From assembly GCA_949471785.1 (NCBI GenBank), contig CASWRE010000022.1:1-52115 (forward strand): a DNA stretch of 52,115 nt, given 5' to 3'. The position numbers were made by a program, and so were the translations under genes. This document shows positions 15,656 to 24,702 of the stretch, in pieces. The notes under the pieces were generated by a model that saw only the letters and a list, made by a program, of their open reading frames with translations, searched no databases and was not told the DNA's origin. Position 1 is the stretch's first letter. Each line of letters begins with the position of its first letter. Source of the stretch: an uncultured Lachnospiraceae bacterium (lineage in GTDB: Bacteria; Bacillota; Clostridia; Lachnospirales; Lachnospiraceae).

Positions 15656-16057
15656 ATGACAATGAGCGATCCGATTGCAGATATGCTTACCAGAATCCGT
15701 AATGCAAATACTGCGAAACACGATACGGTGGACGTACCTGCGTCCAAAATGAAAATCGCCATCGCCAATATTCTGGTAGATGAAGGATACATCGCAAAAT
15801 ATGAGCTGTTTGACGAGGGCAGCTTCAAAAATATGCGCCTGACCCTGAAATACGGCGCAGACAAAAATGAAAAGATTATCACAGGCTTAAAGAGGATTTC
15901 CAAACCAGGCCTGCGTATCTATGTGGGTAAAGATGAGCTGCCCCGCGTACTGGGCGGACTGGGAATCGCTATTCTATCCACCAATCAGGGCGTGATCACC
16001 GACAAAGAGGCCCGCAAGCTCCAGGTAGGCGGCGAAGTACTGGCTTTTGTGTGGTAG
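15656..16057 (+). CDS. rpsH: 30S ribosomal protein S8
   Basis: 133 residues: [47 protein letters not shown] 8 bases before the ATG. In E. coli S8 represses the spc operon (established for that species). Confidence 0.98.
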   Translation: MTMSDPIADMLTRIRNANTAKHDTVDVPASKMKIAIANILVDEGYIAKYELFDEGSFKNMRLTLKYGADKNEKIITGLKRISKPGLRIYVGKDELPRVLGGLGIAILSTNQGVITDKEARKLQVGGEVLAFVW

Positions 16058-16231
16058 GCATTGAACACTTAGTGAGGGCAAGCCGAAAGGCGCAGACCGA
16101 GCTTAGTGAGAAAGCCGTTCTGCGAGCCGCAGGCGAACAGAACTTCCTATGAAAATATCAAAGCATAAAACTGCTGAAAACAGAGAGGAAGCCCATTCCT
16201 CTCCGAAAATCTAAGTAAGGAGGAAATAGGT
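16058..16231 (+). other. rpsH-rplF spacer with small repeats
   Basis: 174 gene-free bases inside a normally tight operon. CTTAGTGAG occurs at 16068-16076 and 16102-16110; GTTCTG (16117-16122) pairs with CAGAAC (16138-16143). This is not the GTAAC family. Possibly a different decayed repeat. Confidence 0.4.
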
Positions 16232-16771
16232 ATGTCACGTATCGGCAGACAGCCTGTAGTTATTCCCGAGGGAGTAACCGTAACCATAGAGGAAAAAAAC
16301 AAAGTTATCGTAAAAGGCCCCAAGGGAACTCTTGAGAGAGTAATGGTTCCCGAAATGGAAATCAAAATTGAGGACGGTCATGTCCTCGTAAACAGGCCCA
16401 ATGATCTGAAGAGAAATAAATCTCTCCACGGCCTGACCAGGACACTGGTAAACAATATGGTGACCGGCGTATCCACAGGCTTTACGAAGGAGCTGGAGGT
16501 AAACGGCGTGGGATACAGAGCCAGCAAGCAGGGTAAGAAGCTCGTGCTGAATCTGGGCTATTCTCATCCGGTGGAAATGACCGATCCCGAGGGTATCGAG
16601 ACCGCGGTGGACGGCAACAAAATTACCGTCAAGGGTATCGATAAAGAAAAAGTTGGCCAATTCGCAGCTGAAATCAGAGATAAGAGAAGACCGGAGCCGT
16701 ACAAGGGCAAAGGTATCAAATATGCTGATGAAGTGATCAGACGTAAAGTTGGTAAGACTGGTAAGAAATAA
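16232..16771 (+). CDS. rplF: 50S ribosomal protein L6
   Basis: 179 residues, AAGGAGG upstream. [20 protein letters not shown] and [20 protein letters not shown]. Binds near the sarcin-ricin loop. Confidence 0.98.
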   Translation: MSRIGRQPVVIPEGVTVTIEEKNKVIVKGPKGTLERVMVPEMEIKIEDGHVLVNRPNDLKRNKSLHGLTRTLVNNMVTGVSTGFTKELEVNGVGYRASKQGKKLVLNLGYSHPVEMTDPEGIETAVDGNKITVKGIDKEKVGQFAAEIRDKRRPEPYKGKGIKYADEVIRRKVGKTGKK

Positions 16772-16788
16772 TTAAGGAGGATGGGAAA

Positions 16789-17157
16789 ATGATAAGAAAA
16801 GTATCAAGAACGGAAGTTCGTCATAAAAAGCATAGAAGATTACGCCATCATATCGTTGGAACATCGGAAAGACCGCGTCTGGCAGTTTTCAGAAGCAACA
16901 GCCATATGTATGCGCAGATCATCGACGACAGCGTGGGAAAAACCCTGGTCTCGGCATCTACGACTCAGAAGGAAGTAAAGGCTGAGCTGGAGCAGACCGA
17001 TAATGTTGCCGCTGCCGCATATCTGGGAACCGTGATCGGCAAGAGAGCAGTGGAGGCCGGTATCACAACGGTTGTCTTTGACAGAGGCGGCTTTATATAT
17101 CAGGGCAAAGTAAAAGCTTTAGCCGATGCAGCCAGAGAAGCTGGCCTGACATTCTAA
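16789..17157 (+). CDS. rplR: 50S ribosomal protein L18
   Basis: 122 residues: [40 protein letters not shown]. 5S rRNA-binding protein. AAGGAGG upstream. Confidence 0.98.
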   Translation: MIRKVSRTEVRHKKHRRLRHHIVGTSERPRLAVFRSNSHMYAQIIDDSVGKTLVSASTTQKEVKAELEQTDNVAAAAYLGTVIGKRAVEAGITTVVFDRGGFIYQGKVKALADAAREAGLTF

Positions 17158-17173
17158 AGGGAGGAGAGAACAC

Positions 17174-17683
17174 ATGAAGAGAACAATCATTGATGCCAGC
17201 CAGCTGGAACTGGAAGAAAAAGTAGTGACCATCAAGCGTGTCACAAAGGTTGTCAAGGGTGGCCGTAACATGCGCTTCACCGCTTTAGTAGTTGTCGGGG
17301 ACGGCAATGGCCATGTCGGCGCCGGCTTGGGGAAAGCCACCGAGATTCCGGAGGCGATCCGCAAAGGAAAGGAAGACGCCATCAAGAAACTGATCACGGT
17401 TGCCAGGGATGATAACAACAGTATCACTCATGATATCATCGGTGAGTTCGGGAGCTCCGAAGTACTGTTGAAGAAAGCTCCCGATGGTACCGGTATCATT
17501 GCCGGAGGTCCTGCCCGTGCCGTGGTGGAGCTGGCCGGAATCAAGAATATCCGTACCAAATCCCTTGGCTCAAACAACAAACAGAATGTTGTTCTGGCCA
17601 CTATCCAGGGGCTGTCACAGCTCAAGACTCCCGAGGATATGGCAAGACTTCGTGGAAAATCTGTTGATGAGATCTACGCATAG
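17174..17683 (+). CDS. rpsE: 30S ribosomal protein S5
   Basis: 169 residues: [40 protein letters not shown], then [20 protein letters not shown]. Decoding-fidelity protein; the spectinomycin loop (TKVVKGGR) is intact. GGGAGGAGAG upstream. Confidence 0.98.
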   Translation: MKRTIIDASQLELEEKVVTIKRVTKVVKGGRNMRFTALVVVGDGNGHVGAGLGKATEIPEAIRKGKEDAIKKLITVARDDNNSITHDIIGEFGSSEVLLKKAPDGTGIIAGGPARAVVELAGIKNIRTKSLGSNNKQNVVLATIQGLSQLKTPEDMARLRGKSVDEIYA

Positions 17684-17694
17684 GAGGGTTCAAC

Positions 17695-17877
17695 ATGGCA
17701 GATAAATTAAAAATTACACTGGTAAAGTCACCGATCGGGGCTGTTCCCAAGCATAAAAAAACCGTGGAGGCCCTGGGGCTCAGAAAGATGAATAAGACCG
17801 TTGAAATGCCGGATAACGCGGCTGTCAGGGGTATGATTAATCAGGTTTCCCATCTTGTTAAAGTTGAGGAAGTATAA
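17695..17877 (+). CDS. rpmD: 50S ribosomal protein L30
   Basis: 60 residues: [40 protein letters not shown]. Standard short bacterial L30, 11 bases after rpsE. Confidence 0.97.
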   Translation: MADKLKITLVKSPIGAVPKHKKTVEALGLRKMNKTVEMPDNAAVRGMINQVSHLVKVEEV

Positions 17878-17901
17878 GAAGAAGTAAAGGAGGTGCCAGT
17901 T

Positions 17902-18342
17902 ATGGATTTATCGAATTTAAAACCCGCAAAAGGTTCCAAACACGATGCGTTCCGCAGAGGCCGCGGACACGGTTCGGGAAACGGCAAGACTGCTGGTAAA
18001 GGCCACAAAGGCCAGAAGGCTCGTTCCGGCGCGCCCAGGCCCGGCTTTGAGGGCGGCCAGATGCCGTTATACAGGCGTTTGCCCAAGAGGGGATTTACCA
18101 ATATCAACAGTAAAGAGATCGTGGCCATCAATGTGAGCGTCCTTGAAGCAAAATATGAGGACGGAAGCGTTGTGACCATTGAAAATATGTTGGAGACCCG
18201 TGCGATCTCCGCTGTCAAGGACGGTGTGAAGATTTTGGGTAACGGCGAACTGACAAAAAAACTGACTGTGAAGGCAAATGCTTTCAGCGCTTCCGCTAAG
18301 GCAAAAATCGAAGCTGCAGGCGGTACTGTAGAGGTGATCTAA
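17902..18342 (+). CDS. rplO: 50S ribosomal protein L15
   Basis: 146 residues from ATG 17902 ([20 protein letters not shown]) preceded by [27 protein letters not shown] is the Gly-rich extension. One-base overlap with secY (TAATG). Confidence 0.97.
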   Translation: MDLSNLKPAKGSKHDAFRRGRGHGSGNGKTAGKGHKGQKARSGAPRPGFEGGQMPLYRRLPKRGFTNINSKEIVAINVSVLEAKYEDGSVVTIENMLETRAISAVKDGVKILGNGELTKKLTVKANAFSASAKAKIEAAGGTVEVI

Positions 18343-19655
18343 TGTTCAAAACATTGACTAATGCCTTCAAGATCAAGGAGATCCGGCGGCGTATCTATTA
18401 TGTGCTGCTGATGCTGGTCGTGATTCGTGCGGGTACACAGATGCCGGTACCGGGCGTAAACAGTGATTTTTTTAAAGACTGGTTTGCGAGCCAGACCGGG
18501 GATGCATTCAATTTTCTGGATGCATTTACCGGCGGTTCCTTCTCGTCTTTCTCCATTTTCGCTCTGAACATTACGCCCTATATCACTTCTTCCATCATCA
18601 TTCAGCTGCTGACCATTGCGATTCCGCAGCTGGAGGAGATGCAGAAGGACGGTGAGGACGGTCGTAAGAAGCTGGTGACGATCACCCGTTATCTGACCGT
18701 AGGGCTCGCCTTGTTCGAAGGCGTGGCCATGACTGTCAGTTTCGGTAATCAGGGTCTTATCACGGATATGAATATCTGGAAGGTTATCGTGGTCGTGGCG
18801 TCTCTGACTGCCGGTTCCGCATTTCTTATGTGGGTCGGTGAGCAGATTAATGAGAAGGGTATCGGTAACGGTATTTCTATCGTGCTGACGATCAATATTG
18901 TTTCCCGTATTCCGGCCGACCTGATCGGTTTGTTTGAGACGTTTGTTTCCAATAAGACGATCGCCCGCGGCGCCCTGGCGCTGTTGATCATTCTGGCCAT
19001 TATCGTCGCCATGGTGCTTCTGGTGGTGATCCTGAATGATGCGGTGAGGCGTATCCCGGTCCAGTATTCCAAAAAGATGCAGGGGAGAAAGACCTATGGC
19101 GGGCAGTCTACCAATATTCCGCTGAAAGTCAATACGGCAGGCGTTATGCCGGTGATCTTTGCATCTACGCTGATGTCGCTGCCAAATATTATCGCCACAT
19201 TTGCAGGCTATAAGGGCACGGGGATAGGGGCTCAAATACTGAATACCCTGAATTCCAATTCCTGGTTCAGCATAGCCAACCCGGTATATTCCCTGGGATT
19301 GATTCTGTATATAGCGATGCTGATCTTCTTTGCTTATTTCTATACATCCATTACCTTCAATCCTCTGGAGGTGGCGGACAACATGAAAAAGCAGGGAGGA
19401 TTCATTCCGGGAATCCGTCCCGGTAAGCCCACCGTAGATTATCTGCAGAGGATTCTGAACTATATCATCTTCATCGGGGCTATCGGTCTTACGATCATTG
19501 CTGTCATTCCGTTTTTCTTTAACGGAGTGTTTGGTGCCGACGTATCCTTTGGCGGTACATCCATCATCATTGTCGTAAGCGTGGTGCTGGAGACCATGAA
19601 GCAGATGGAATCTATGATGCTGGTAAGAAACTACAAAGGCTTTTTGAGTGATTAA
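18342..19655 (+). CDS. secY: Preprotein translocase subunit SecY
   Basis: 437 residues with about ten hydrophobic helices. RAGTQMPVPGVNSDFFKDWF, NITPYITSSIIIQLL (plug/lateral gate region), GTSIIIVVSVVLETMKQMES and a short C-terminus. Forms the SecYEG channel in the membrane. Its start overlaps the rplO stop, so it is translationally coupled to ribosomal genes, as in other bacteria. Confidence 0.98.
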   Translation: MFKTLTNAFKIKEIRRRIYYVLLMLVVIRAGTQMPVPGVNSDFFKDWFASQTGDAFNFLDAFTGGSFSSFSIFALNITPYITSSIIIQLLTIAIPQLEEMQKDGEDGRKKLVTITRYLTVGLALFEGVAMTVSFGNQGLITDMNIWKVIVVVASLTAGSAFLMWVGEQINEKGIGNGISIVLTINIVSRIPADLIGLFETFVSNKTIARGALALLIILAIIVAMVLLVVILNDAVRRIPVQYSKKMQGRKTYGGQSTNIPLKVNTAGVMPVIFASTLMSLPNIIATFAGYKGTGIGAQILNTLNSNSWFSIANPVYSLGLILYIAMLIFFAYFYTSITFNPLEVADNMKKQGGFIPGIRPGKPTVDYLQRILNYIIFIGAIGLTIIAVIPFFFNGVFGADVSFGGTSIIIVVSVVLETMKQMESMMLVRNYKGFLSD

Positions 19656-19660
19656 CTGCG

Positions 19661-19686
19661 AGGTTGTGGCGTTTTCGTCACAACCT
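19661..19686 (+). repeat. Hairpin between secY and adk
   Basis: AGGTTGTG pairs perfectly with CACAACCT (8 bp, 10-base loop), 5 bases after the secY stop. No T-tract follows, so it may stabilise the upstream mRNA or act as a weak attenuator rather than a full terminator. Confidence 0.5.
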
Positions 19687-19731
19687 TAACGTGCATATAT
19701 GATAGTTGTTTAACAGAAAAGGAGAGGCAAT

Positions 19732-20376
19732 ATGAAACTGATTATGTTAGGAGCGCCGGGCGCAGGCAAGGGTACGCAGGCAAAGAAGATCGCCGCAAAA
19801 TACAATATTCCGCATATTTCCACGGGAGATATCTTCCGCGCCAATATTAAGAACGGTACAGAGCTGGGGAAAAAGGCCCAGTCCTATATGGACCAGGGGC
19901 TGCTGGTACCGGATGAGCTGGTGTGTGATCTGGTGGTAGACCGTATTCAGCAGGAGGACTGCAGGAACGGCTACGTGCTGGACGGTTTTCCGAGAACCAT
20001 TCCCCAGGCAGAGAGTCTGACCGCGGCGATGGAGAAGCTGGGCACGAAAATTGATTACGCGATTAATGTGGAGGTTCCGGATGAGAATATCTTAAAGCGG
20101 ATGGGCGGCCGCCGTGCCTGCCTAGCCTGCGGCGCCACCTATCATGTGGAATTCAATGCGCCCAAGACTGCAGACATCTGCGATACCTGCGGCGCAGGTC
20201 TAGTACTGCGCGAGGACGACAAGCCGGAGACGGTGCAGAAACGTCTGGATGTGTACCATGCCCAGACGCAGCCGCTGATCGATTATTATACGAAGGCAGG
20301 CGTTTTGGCGGAAGTAGACGGAACCCAAGATATGGAAGATGTGTTTAAGGCCATTACAGACCTGTTGGGAGAGTAA
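19732..20376 (+). CDS. adk: Adenylate kinase
   Basis: 214 residues, AAAGGAGAGG upstream. P-loop GAPGAGKGTQAKKI (7-20), DGFPRTIPQAE, and a long lid with four cysteines CLAC...CDTC, the zinc-binding lid typical of Gram-positive Adk. Interconverts AMP+ATP and 2 ADP in the cytosol. Conserved secY-adk-map order. Confidence 0.98.
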   Translation: MKLIMLGAPGAGKGTQAKKIAAKYNIPHISTGDIFRANIKNGTELGKKAQSYMDQGLLVPDELVCDLVVDRIQQEDCRNGYVLDGFPRTIPQAESLTAAMEKLGTKIDYAINVEVPDENILKRMGGRRACLACGATYHVEFNAPKTADICDTCGAGLVLREDDKPETVQKRLDVYHAQTQPLIDYYTKAGVLAEVDGTQDMEDVFKAITDLLGE

Positions 20377-20379
20377 CGC

Positions 20380-21135
20380 ATGGCAGTGTCTATAAAAACG
20401 ACTAGGGAGCTTGAACTGATGAGAGAATCCGGAAGGAGGCTGGAAAAGGTCCATGATGAAATGGCCAAGGCTATCCGTCCGGGTATCTCCACCTGGGAAA
20501 TCAACAGAATCGGTGAGGCAAAGATCCGCAGTCTGGGAGGCATACCCAATTTCCTGCATTATAACGGTTTTCCGGCTGCCATATGTATTTCGGTAAATGA
20601 TGAAGTGGTTCACGGCATCCCCAGTAAAAAACGGATTTTGCGGGAGGGCGATATCGTCAGCCTGGATGCCGGGATGATTTACAAAGGCTATCACTCCGAT
20701 GCGGCCAGAACCCATATGGTGGGGCAGGTAAGCCCGGAGGTTCGGCAGCTTGTGGAGGAGACCCGTCAGTGTTTCTTTGAGGGAATCAAATATGCCCGGG
20801 CAGGCTGCCATCTCCATGATATATCCGCCGCCATCAACGCCCATGCGGATAAATTCGGCTATGGCGTGGTCCGTGACCTGGTGGGACACGGGATCGGCAC
20901 CAGTCTTCATGAGGACCCGCAGATCCCGAATTTCCGCCAGAAAAGCAAGGGTATTCGACTGCGTCCGGGCATGACGCTGGCTATCGAACCCATGATCAAC
21001 ATGGGACGCCCGGAAGTATGCTGGCTGGACGACAACTGGACAGTGGTCACGGAAGACGAGTCCCTGTCGGCCCATTATGAGAATACGGTTCTCATCACAG
21101 ACGGAGAGCCCGAACTTTTCACACTTACGCAATAA
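20380..21135 (+). CDS. map: Methionine aminopeptidase, type I
   Basis: 251 residues, 3 bases after adk. Metal ligands are visible in [19 protein letters not shown] (two Asp), [16 protein letters not shown] (His) and [10 protein letters not shown] (Glu), with a final Glu near ENTVLITD. Removes N-terminal methionine from nascent proteins. Confidence 0.97.
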   Translation: MAVSIKTTRELELMRESGRRLEKVHDEMAKAIRPGISTWEINRIGEAKIRSLGGIPNFLHYNGFPAAICISVNDEVVHGIPSKKRILREGDIVSLDAGMIYKGYHSDAARTHMVGQVSPEVRQLVEETRQCFFEGIKYARAGCHLHDISAAINAHADKFGYGVVRDLVGHGIGTSLHEDPQIPNFRQKSKGIRLRPGMTLAIEPMINMGRPEVCWLDDNWTVVTEDESLSAHYENTVLITDGEPELFTLTQ

Positions 21136-21152
21136 AAAGCAGGAGGTTAACT

Positions 21153-21371
21153 ATGTCAAAAACAGACGTAATTGAGGTGGAAGGCACCGTATTAGAAAAG
21201 CTTCCCAACGCCATGTTCAGGGTGGAACTGGAAAATAAACATGTGGTACTTGCCCATATCAGCGGCAAGCTGCGGATGAATTTCATCCGTATATTGCCCG
21301 GGGATAAGGTGACACTGGAACTCAGCCCTTATGACCTGACTAAGGGAAGGATTATTTGGAGAGATAAATAA
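21153..21371 (+). CDS. infA: Translation initiation factor IF-1
   Basis: 72 residues: [58 protein letters not shown]-fold factor binding the 30S A site. AGGAGG upstream. The KOW-domain gene often found between map and infA in Firmicutes is absent (17-base gap). Confidence 0.97.
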   Translation: MSKTDVIEVEGTVLEKLPNAMFRVELENKHVVLAHISGKLRMNFIRILPGDKVTLELSPYDLTKGRIIWRDK

Positions 21372-21443
21372 ACCGAACGGCGGCGGGACGGAACCGTTAC
21401 CGCAGGCTTTCTGTCTCGTACATGTATACAGGAAGGACAAGAG

Positions 21444-22112
21444 ATGAAAAAAACGGTAAAAAAAGTTTGTATTCTGGCATTGGCGCTGGTACTGGCTCTG
21501 CAGCCGGCCACAGCGGTGCAGGCATCGGCAAAATCAGATATTGACAATGTCCTGAAGAATTATAAAAAAGGAAAAATCAGCAAGGCCAAAAAATACAACA
21601 AAAAGCTGTCAAAAAAAGCAAGCAAAGCCTGTATTAAAAAATTGTCAAAAAAAGCCAAAAAAGCCTATCTTAAGGCCGTAAAAAAGTATGTTTTTAATGG
21701 ACCGAGCAGTTCCATGAAATCGCTGTGGGGATACTATTTGGCGGATATGGACGGCGATAAGAAAGCGGAGCTTTTGGTGAAACACGGGACCTGCGAGGCG
21801 GATGTGAAAATCACCGTTTACAAATATAAAAGCGGTAAAGCCAAGAAGGTGGGATCTTTTTATTCCGGACACACGACCTATTATGCTTATCCGGGGCACG
21901 CAGGCGTGATCGCCGTAACGGGTCATATGGGTTATGAGAGCGTGCAGACAATTACCTTAAAGGGCGGGAAGCTGAAAACAAAAAGCTACGGCTCCAGGGA
22001 TTTGAATCAGTCTGGCGGGCAGGACTGGTTTCCCTTCCGCCAGCAATTGGATAACCATGTGAGATATGATTCCCGCTATCGTTCCTCTCTGAGCCTGAAA
22101 GATTTGAAATAA
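21444..22112 (+). CDS. Secreted lysine-rich protein of unknown function
   Basis: 222 residues, GGAAGGA before the ATG. A signal peptide (MKKTVKKVCILALALVLALQ, cleavage probably after VQASA, about residue 29) is followed by a very Lys-rich repeat-like region (about 30-78: KKLSKKASKACIKKLSKKAK). A globular part begins WGYYLADMDGDKKAELLVKH, a motif shared by Lachnospiraceae secreted proteins that resemble FG-GAP/VCBS domains with a DxDGDxxxE calcium-type loop. No enzyme motif seen. It sits between infA and rpmJ, where the spc and alpha operons normally join, and is followed by the MITE-like element. Insertion by transfer or transposition is likely. Confidence 0.75.
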   Translation: MKKTVKKVCILALALVLALQPATAVQASAKSDIDNVLKNYKKGKISKAKKYNKKLSKKASKACIKKLSKKAKKAYLKAVKKYVFNGPSSSMKSLWGYYLADMDGDKKAELLVKHGTCEADVKITVYKYKSGKAKKVGSFYSGHTTYYAYPGHAGVIAVTGHMGYESVQTITLKGGKLKTKSYGSRDLNQSGGQDWFPFRQQLDNHVRYDSRYRSSLSLKDLK

Positions 22113-22116
22113 AATC

Positions 22117-22148
22117 GTAATAATGAAGCCGGAAGGCGGAATCGTTAG
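22117..22148. repeat. Decayed GTAAC-family unit
   Basis: Begins GTAATAATGAAGCCGG and ends GTTAG; aligns with the intact unit at 22269-22300 with several substitutions. Confidence 0.45.
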
Positions 22149-22156
22149 GAAAATTG

Positions 22157-22451
22157 GTAACAGTTCAGCCCAGGGCTTTGCACTTGCTGCAAAGTCCGTA
22201 AGAACGTGTAAATTAGGCCAAGAGGGAATCTGCCCCTCGCCGAAGGCGACTTGGAATGAGCAGATTCCGTAACAGTGAAGCCGGAGGCTGAACTGGTTAC
22301 TATTCACGGCCTGAAAGGCCGCTCATAGCAACAATTCGGGGCGATATTTAGAGTTTGCTTTGCAAAATCGCCCCTCACTCCTGAATCATGTTCTTGCGGA
22401 ATGCGCAGTTCAGCGCATTCCTGACCCATGAATAGTAACCTGAACTGTTAC
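22157..22451. mobile_element. MITE-like element of the GTAAC family (copy D, 295 bases)
   Basis: Ends are a perfect 12-base inverted repeat: GTAACAGTTCAG (22157-22168) and CTGAACTGTTAC (22440-22451). The element is flanked on both sides by AAAATTG, which suggests a 7-base target duplication. Inside lie a further unit GTAACAGTGAAGCC (22269-22282) to CTGAACTGGTTAC (22288-22300), and TATTCACGG/CCATGAATA-type arms. No ORF is inside. This fits a non-autonomous miniature inverted-repeat element; no transposase for it is in this window. Confidence 0.65.
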
Positions 22452-22478
22452 AAAATTGGCAAAATAATCAAAAAAAGC

Positions 22479-22507
22479 TTGCATTTATAGAGACCTGTTG
22501 CTATAAT
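22479..22507 (+). promoter_or_regulatory. Promoter for rpmJ and the alpha operon
   Basis: -35 TTGCAT (22479-22484), 17-base spacer, perfect -10 TATAAT (22502-22507), downstream of the MITE-like element. The same -35 variant and spacing as the S10-operon promoter. Confidence 0.75.
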
Positions 22508-22588
22508 GATTTACGGACTTTTCTGCCGTATTGCAGTAGGTCTCTAAAATTATGCCCAAATGAGGTAGTACGTGAAAGGAGGATTCCG

Positions 22589-22702
22589 ATGAAAGTACGA
22601 TCATCTGTTAAGCCCATGTGTGACAAATGCAAAGTCATCAAGAGAAAGGGCAGGATTCGAATTATCTGTGAGAATCCAAAACACAAACAGAGGCAGGGTT
22701 GA
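22589..22702 (+). CDS. rpmJ: 50S ribosomal protein L36
   Basis: 37 residues: [20 protein letters not shown] then [17 protein letters not shown]. Cys11, Cys14, Cys27 and His32 form the zinc site. AAAGGAGG upstream. Confidence 0.97.
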   Translation: MKVRSSVKPMCDKCKVIKRKGRIRIICENPKHKQRQG

Positions 22703-23006
22703 TGAAGGAACTCTGTATCCAGGCTGAATGATTTTAGGATATTCCAGGCGGCTGCGGAAGATCACTGGAACCATTCTGTAAATATTATTGTGGATATCCG
22801 TCCACCGATGCCCTTGTGGTATAGCCCATGGGGGAATAATATTGCTTGATACCGGCAAAGGCCGGAAAGGCTGCAGGCATACCGATGCAGCTGGATGCAT
22901 GATATGGCATCCCAATTAAGAAAATATTAGTAAGGCGCTGAAACGCACCGTCCGCTGCAAAGGAGCGGCAGTGATACAGTGTCGGAGAAAATGGAGGAAC
23001 AAGTAC
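22703..23006 (+). promoter_or_regulatory. Structured leader before rpsM
   Basis: 304 gene-free bases. Hairpins seen: CCAG/CTGG around 22744-22767, GCTGCA/TGCAGC near 22870, GGATGC/GCATCC (about 22892-22911), CCGCT/AGCGG around 22950-22968. GGAGG for rpsM follows at about 22992. No strong promoter is seen inside it. Alpha-operon leaders bind S4 in E. coli; whether this one does is unknown. Confidence 0.45.
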
Positions 23007-23375
23007 ATGGCTCGTATAGCTGGTGTAGATTTACCAAGAGACAAACGTGTGGAAATCGGATTGACTTATATTTACGGAATCGGAAGGTCCAGCTCAGACC
23101 GTATTCTGAAAGAGGCAAATGTAAACCCGGATACACGTTGCAGAGATCTGACTGATGAGGAAGTAAAGAGAATCAGTGTGGTCATCGACGAGACGCAGAT
23201 GGTGGAAGGCGATCTGAGAAGAGAGGTCGCCCTGAACATCAAGCGCCTGCAGGAGATCGGATGCTACAGAGGAATTCGTCACAGGAAAGGCCTTCCGGTT
23301 CGTGGTCAGAACACCAAGAACAACGCAAGGACAAGGAAAGGCCCCAAGAGGACAGTAGCGAACAAGAAGAAATAA
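23007..23375 (+). CDS. rpsM: 30S ribosomal protein S13
   Basis: 122 residues from ATG 23007 ([20 protein letters not shown]), ATGGAGGAAC upstream. [20 protein letters not shown] is the tRNA-contacting tail. Confidence 0.98.
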   Translation: MARIAGVDLPRDKRVEIGLTYIYGIGRSSSDRILKEANVNPDTRCRDLTDEEVKRISVVIDETQMVEGDLRREVALNIKRLQEIGCYRGIRHRKGLPVRGQNTKNNARTRKGPKRTVANKKK

Positions 23376-23446
23376 GTGACTGGCAGTTTATAATATAAAA
23401 TAATATGATAAACTCTTAAATAAGAAGAAAGTAGGTTAGTTTTTAA

Positions 23447-23845
23447 ATGGCTAAAGTGACAAAGAAAGCGGCGAACAATAAACGCCGTGTAAAGAAAAAC
23501 GTTGAACGCGGACAGGCACATATCCAGTCTTCTTTCAATAACACAATCGTGACATTGACGGATACCGAGGGGAACGCCCTTTCCTGGGCCAGTGCCGGTG
23601 GTCTTGGTTTTAGAGGTTCAAGAAAATCTACTCCTTATGCAGCGCAGGTGGCAGCGGAAACGGCTACCAAGGCAGCCCTGATCCATGGATTAAAGACTGT
23701 GGACGTATTTGTAAAAGGCCCGGGTTCAGGAAGGGAAGCGGCGATTCGCGCCCTGGCAGCAGCCGGACTGGAAGTGACAAGTATCAGAGACGTGACGCCG
23801 GTACCCCATAACGGATGCCGCCCACCCAAACGCAGAAGAGTTTAA
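23447..23845 (+). CDS. rpsK: 30S ribosomal protein S11
   Basis: 132 residues: [58 protein letters not shown]. 71 bases after rpsM; ribosome binding site AGAAGAAAG is weaker than its neighbours'. Confidence 0.98.
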   Translation: MAKVTKKAANNKRRVKKNVERGQAHIQSSFNNTIVTLTDTEGNALSWASAGGLGFRGSRKSTPYAAQVAAETATKAALIHGLKTVDVFVKGPGSGREAAIRALAAAGLEVTSIRDVTPVPHNGCRPPKRRRV

Positions 23846-23862
23846 TCAGGAGGACGTAGAAA

Positions 23863-24456
23863 ATGGCAATCGATAGAACCCCGGTACTGAAAAGATGCAG
23901 ATCTTTAGGTTTAGATCCGGTTTATTTGGGAATTGATAAAAAATCCACGAGACAGCTCAGAAGGGCCAACAGGAAAATCTCCGAGTACGGCCTGCAGCTG
24001 AGAGAGAAACAGAAAGCAAAATTCATTTATGGCGTACTGGAGAAACCTTTCCGTAATTATTACGAGAAGGCCGACAGACAGCCGGGTATGACCGGTGAGA
24101 ACCTGATGAAGATGCTGGAGAGCCGTCTGGACAATGTTGTGTTCCGTCTCGGCTTTGCCAGGACCAGGAAAGAAGCGCGCCAGATCGTCGGACACAAGCA
24201 TGTGCTGGTAAACGGTAAGCAGGTAACGATCCCCTCTTACCGGGTGAAAGCCGGCGATATCGTAGCGATCAAGGAGAATAAGAAATCTGGCCCGAAATAC
24301 AAAGAGATCCTGGAGACCACAGGCGGCCGTATGGTTCCGGAGTGGCTGGATGCAGATCAGGAAAACTTAAGCGGAAATGTGAAAGAACTGCCGACAAGAG
24401 AAATGATTGATGTGCCTGTAGACGAGATGCTTATCGTCGAGCTTTACTCTAAATAA
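23863..24456 (+). CDS. rpsD: 30S ribosomal protein S4
   Basis: 197 residues, AGGAGG upstream. S4 RNA-binding domain around 88-150 ([40 protein letters not shown]). The N-terminus lacks the four zinc cysteines (only Cys12), so it is the zinc-free paralog type. In other bacteria S4 is the autoregulator of the alpha operon. Its place here, not elsewhere as in Bacillus, is typical of Clostridia. Confidence 0.97.
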   Translation: MAIDRTPVLKRCRSLGLDPVYLGIDKKSTRQLRRANRKISEYGLQLREKQKAKFIYGVLEKPFRNYYEKADRQPGMTGENLMKMLESRLDNVVFRLGFARTRKEARQIVGHKHVLVNGKQVTIPSYRVKAGDIVAIKENKKSGPKYKEILETTGGRMVPEWLDADQENLSGNVKELPTREMIDVPVDEMLIVELYSK

Positions 24457-24702
24457 TCGTTTCTGGTTGGTAACTGTTCATTGCCTTCACGGTCCTGGCA
24501 GCAAGTGCTTGGACCTGTGCCGAACAGTTATTCTGGATTTTCAAACTGCCCGGAGCGCCGGGCAGGTAACCCTTCGATTATATGGCTTATCGGAAGCTGT
24601 GTAATTGTTTCCGATAGAAGGTGCGGAAGCGCCGTCATCTGATTATGAGAAATATTTTTGGGTTCTCATAATATATTTACCCGAAAAAGGAGGGGCTTTT
24701 GC
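24457..24702 (+). promoter_or_regulatory. rpsD-rpoA spacer with four hairpins
   Basis: 246 gene-free bases: GTAAC copy E (24467-24530), CTGCCCGG/CCGGGCAG (24546-24565, perfect 8 bp), TATCGGAA/TTCCGATA (24588-24616), ATTATGAGAA/TTCTCATAAT (24642-24672, perfect 10 bp). AAGGAGG for rpoA follows. Could set the level of rpoA relative to ribosomal genes; no T-tract terminator is present. Confidence 0.5.
24467..24530. repeat. GTAAC-family inverted repeat (copy E)
   Basis: GGTAACTGTTC (24469-24479) pairs with GAACAGTTA (24522-24530); inner stem CACGGTCC/GGACCTGTG. TTCTGG stands on both sides (24461-24466 and 24531-24536), a possible 6-base target duplication. Confidence 0.6.

Noticed and set aside
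21136..21152. KOW-domain RNA-binding gene expected between map and infA
   Set aside because: The gap is 17 bases, so the gene is not there; not hidden in another frame.
24457..24702. Considered as a rho-independent terminator region splitting rpoA from the operon
   Set aside because: Stems are good but none is followed by a T-tract, and no new promoter is visible before rpoA.
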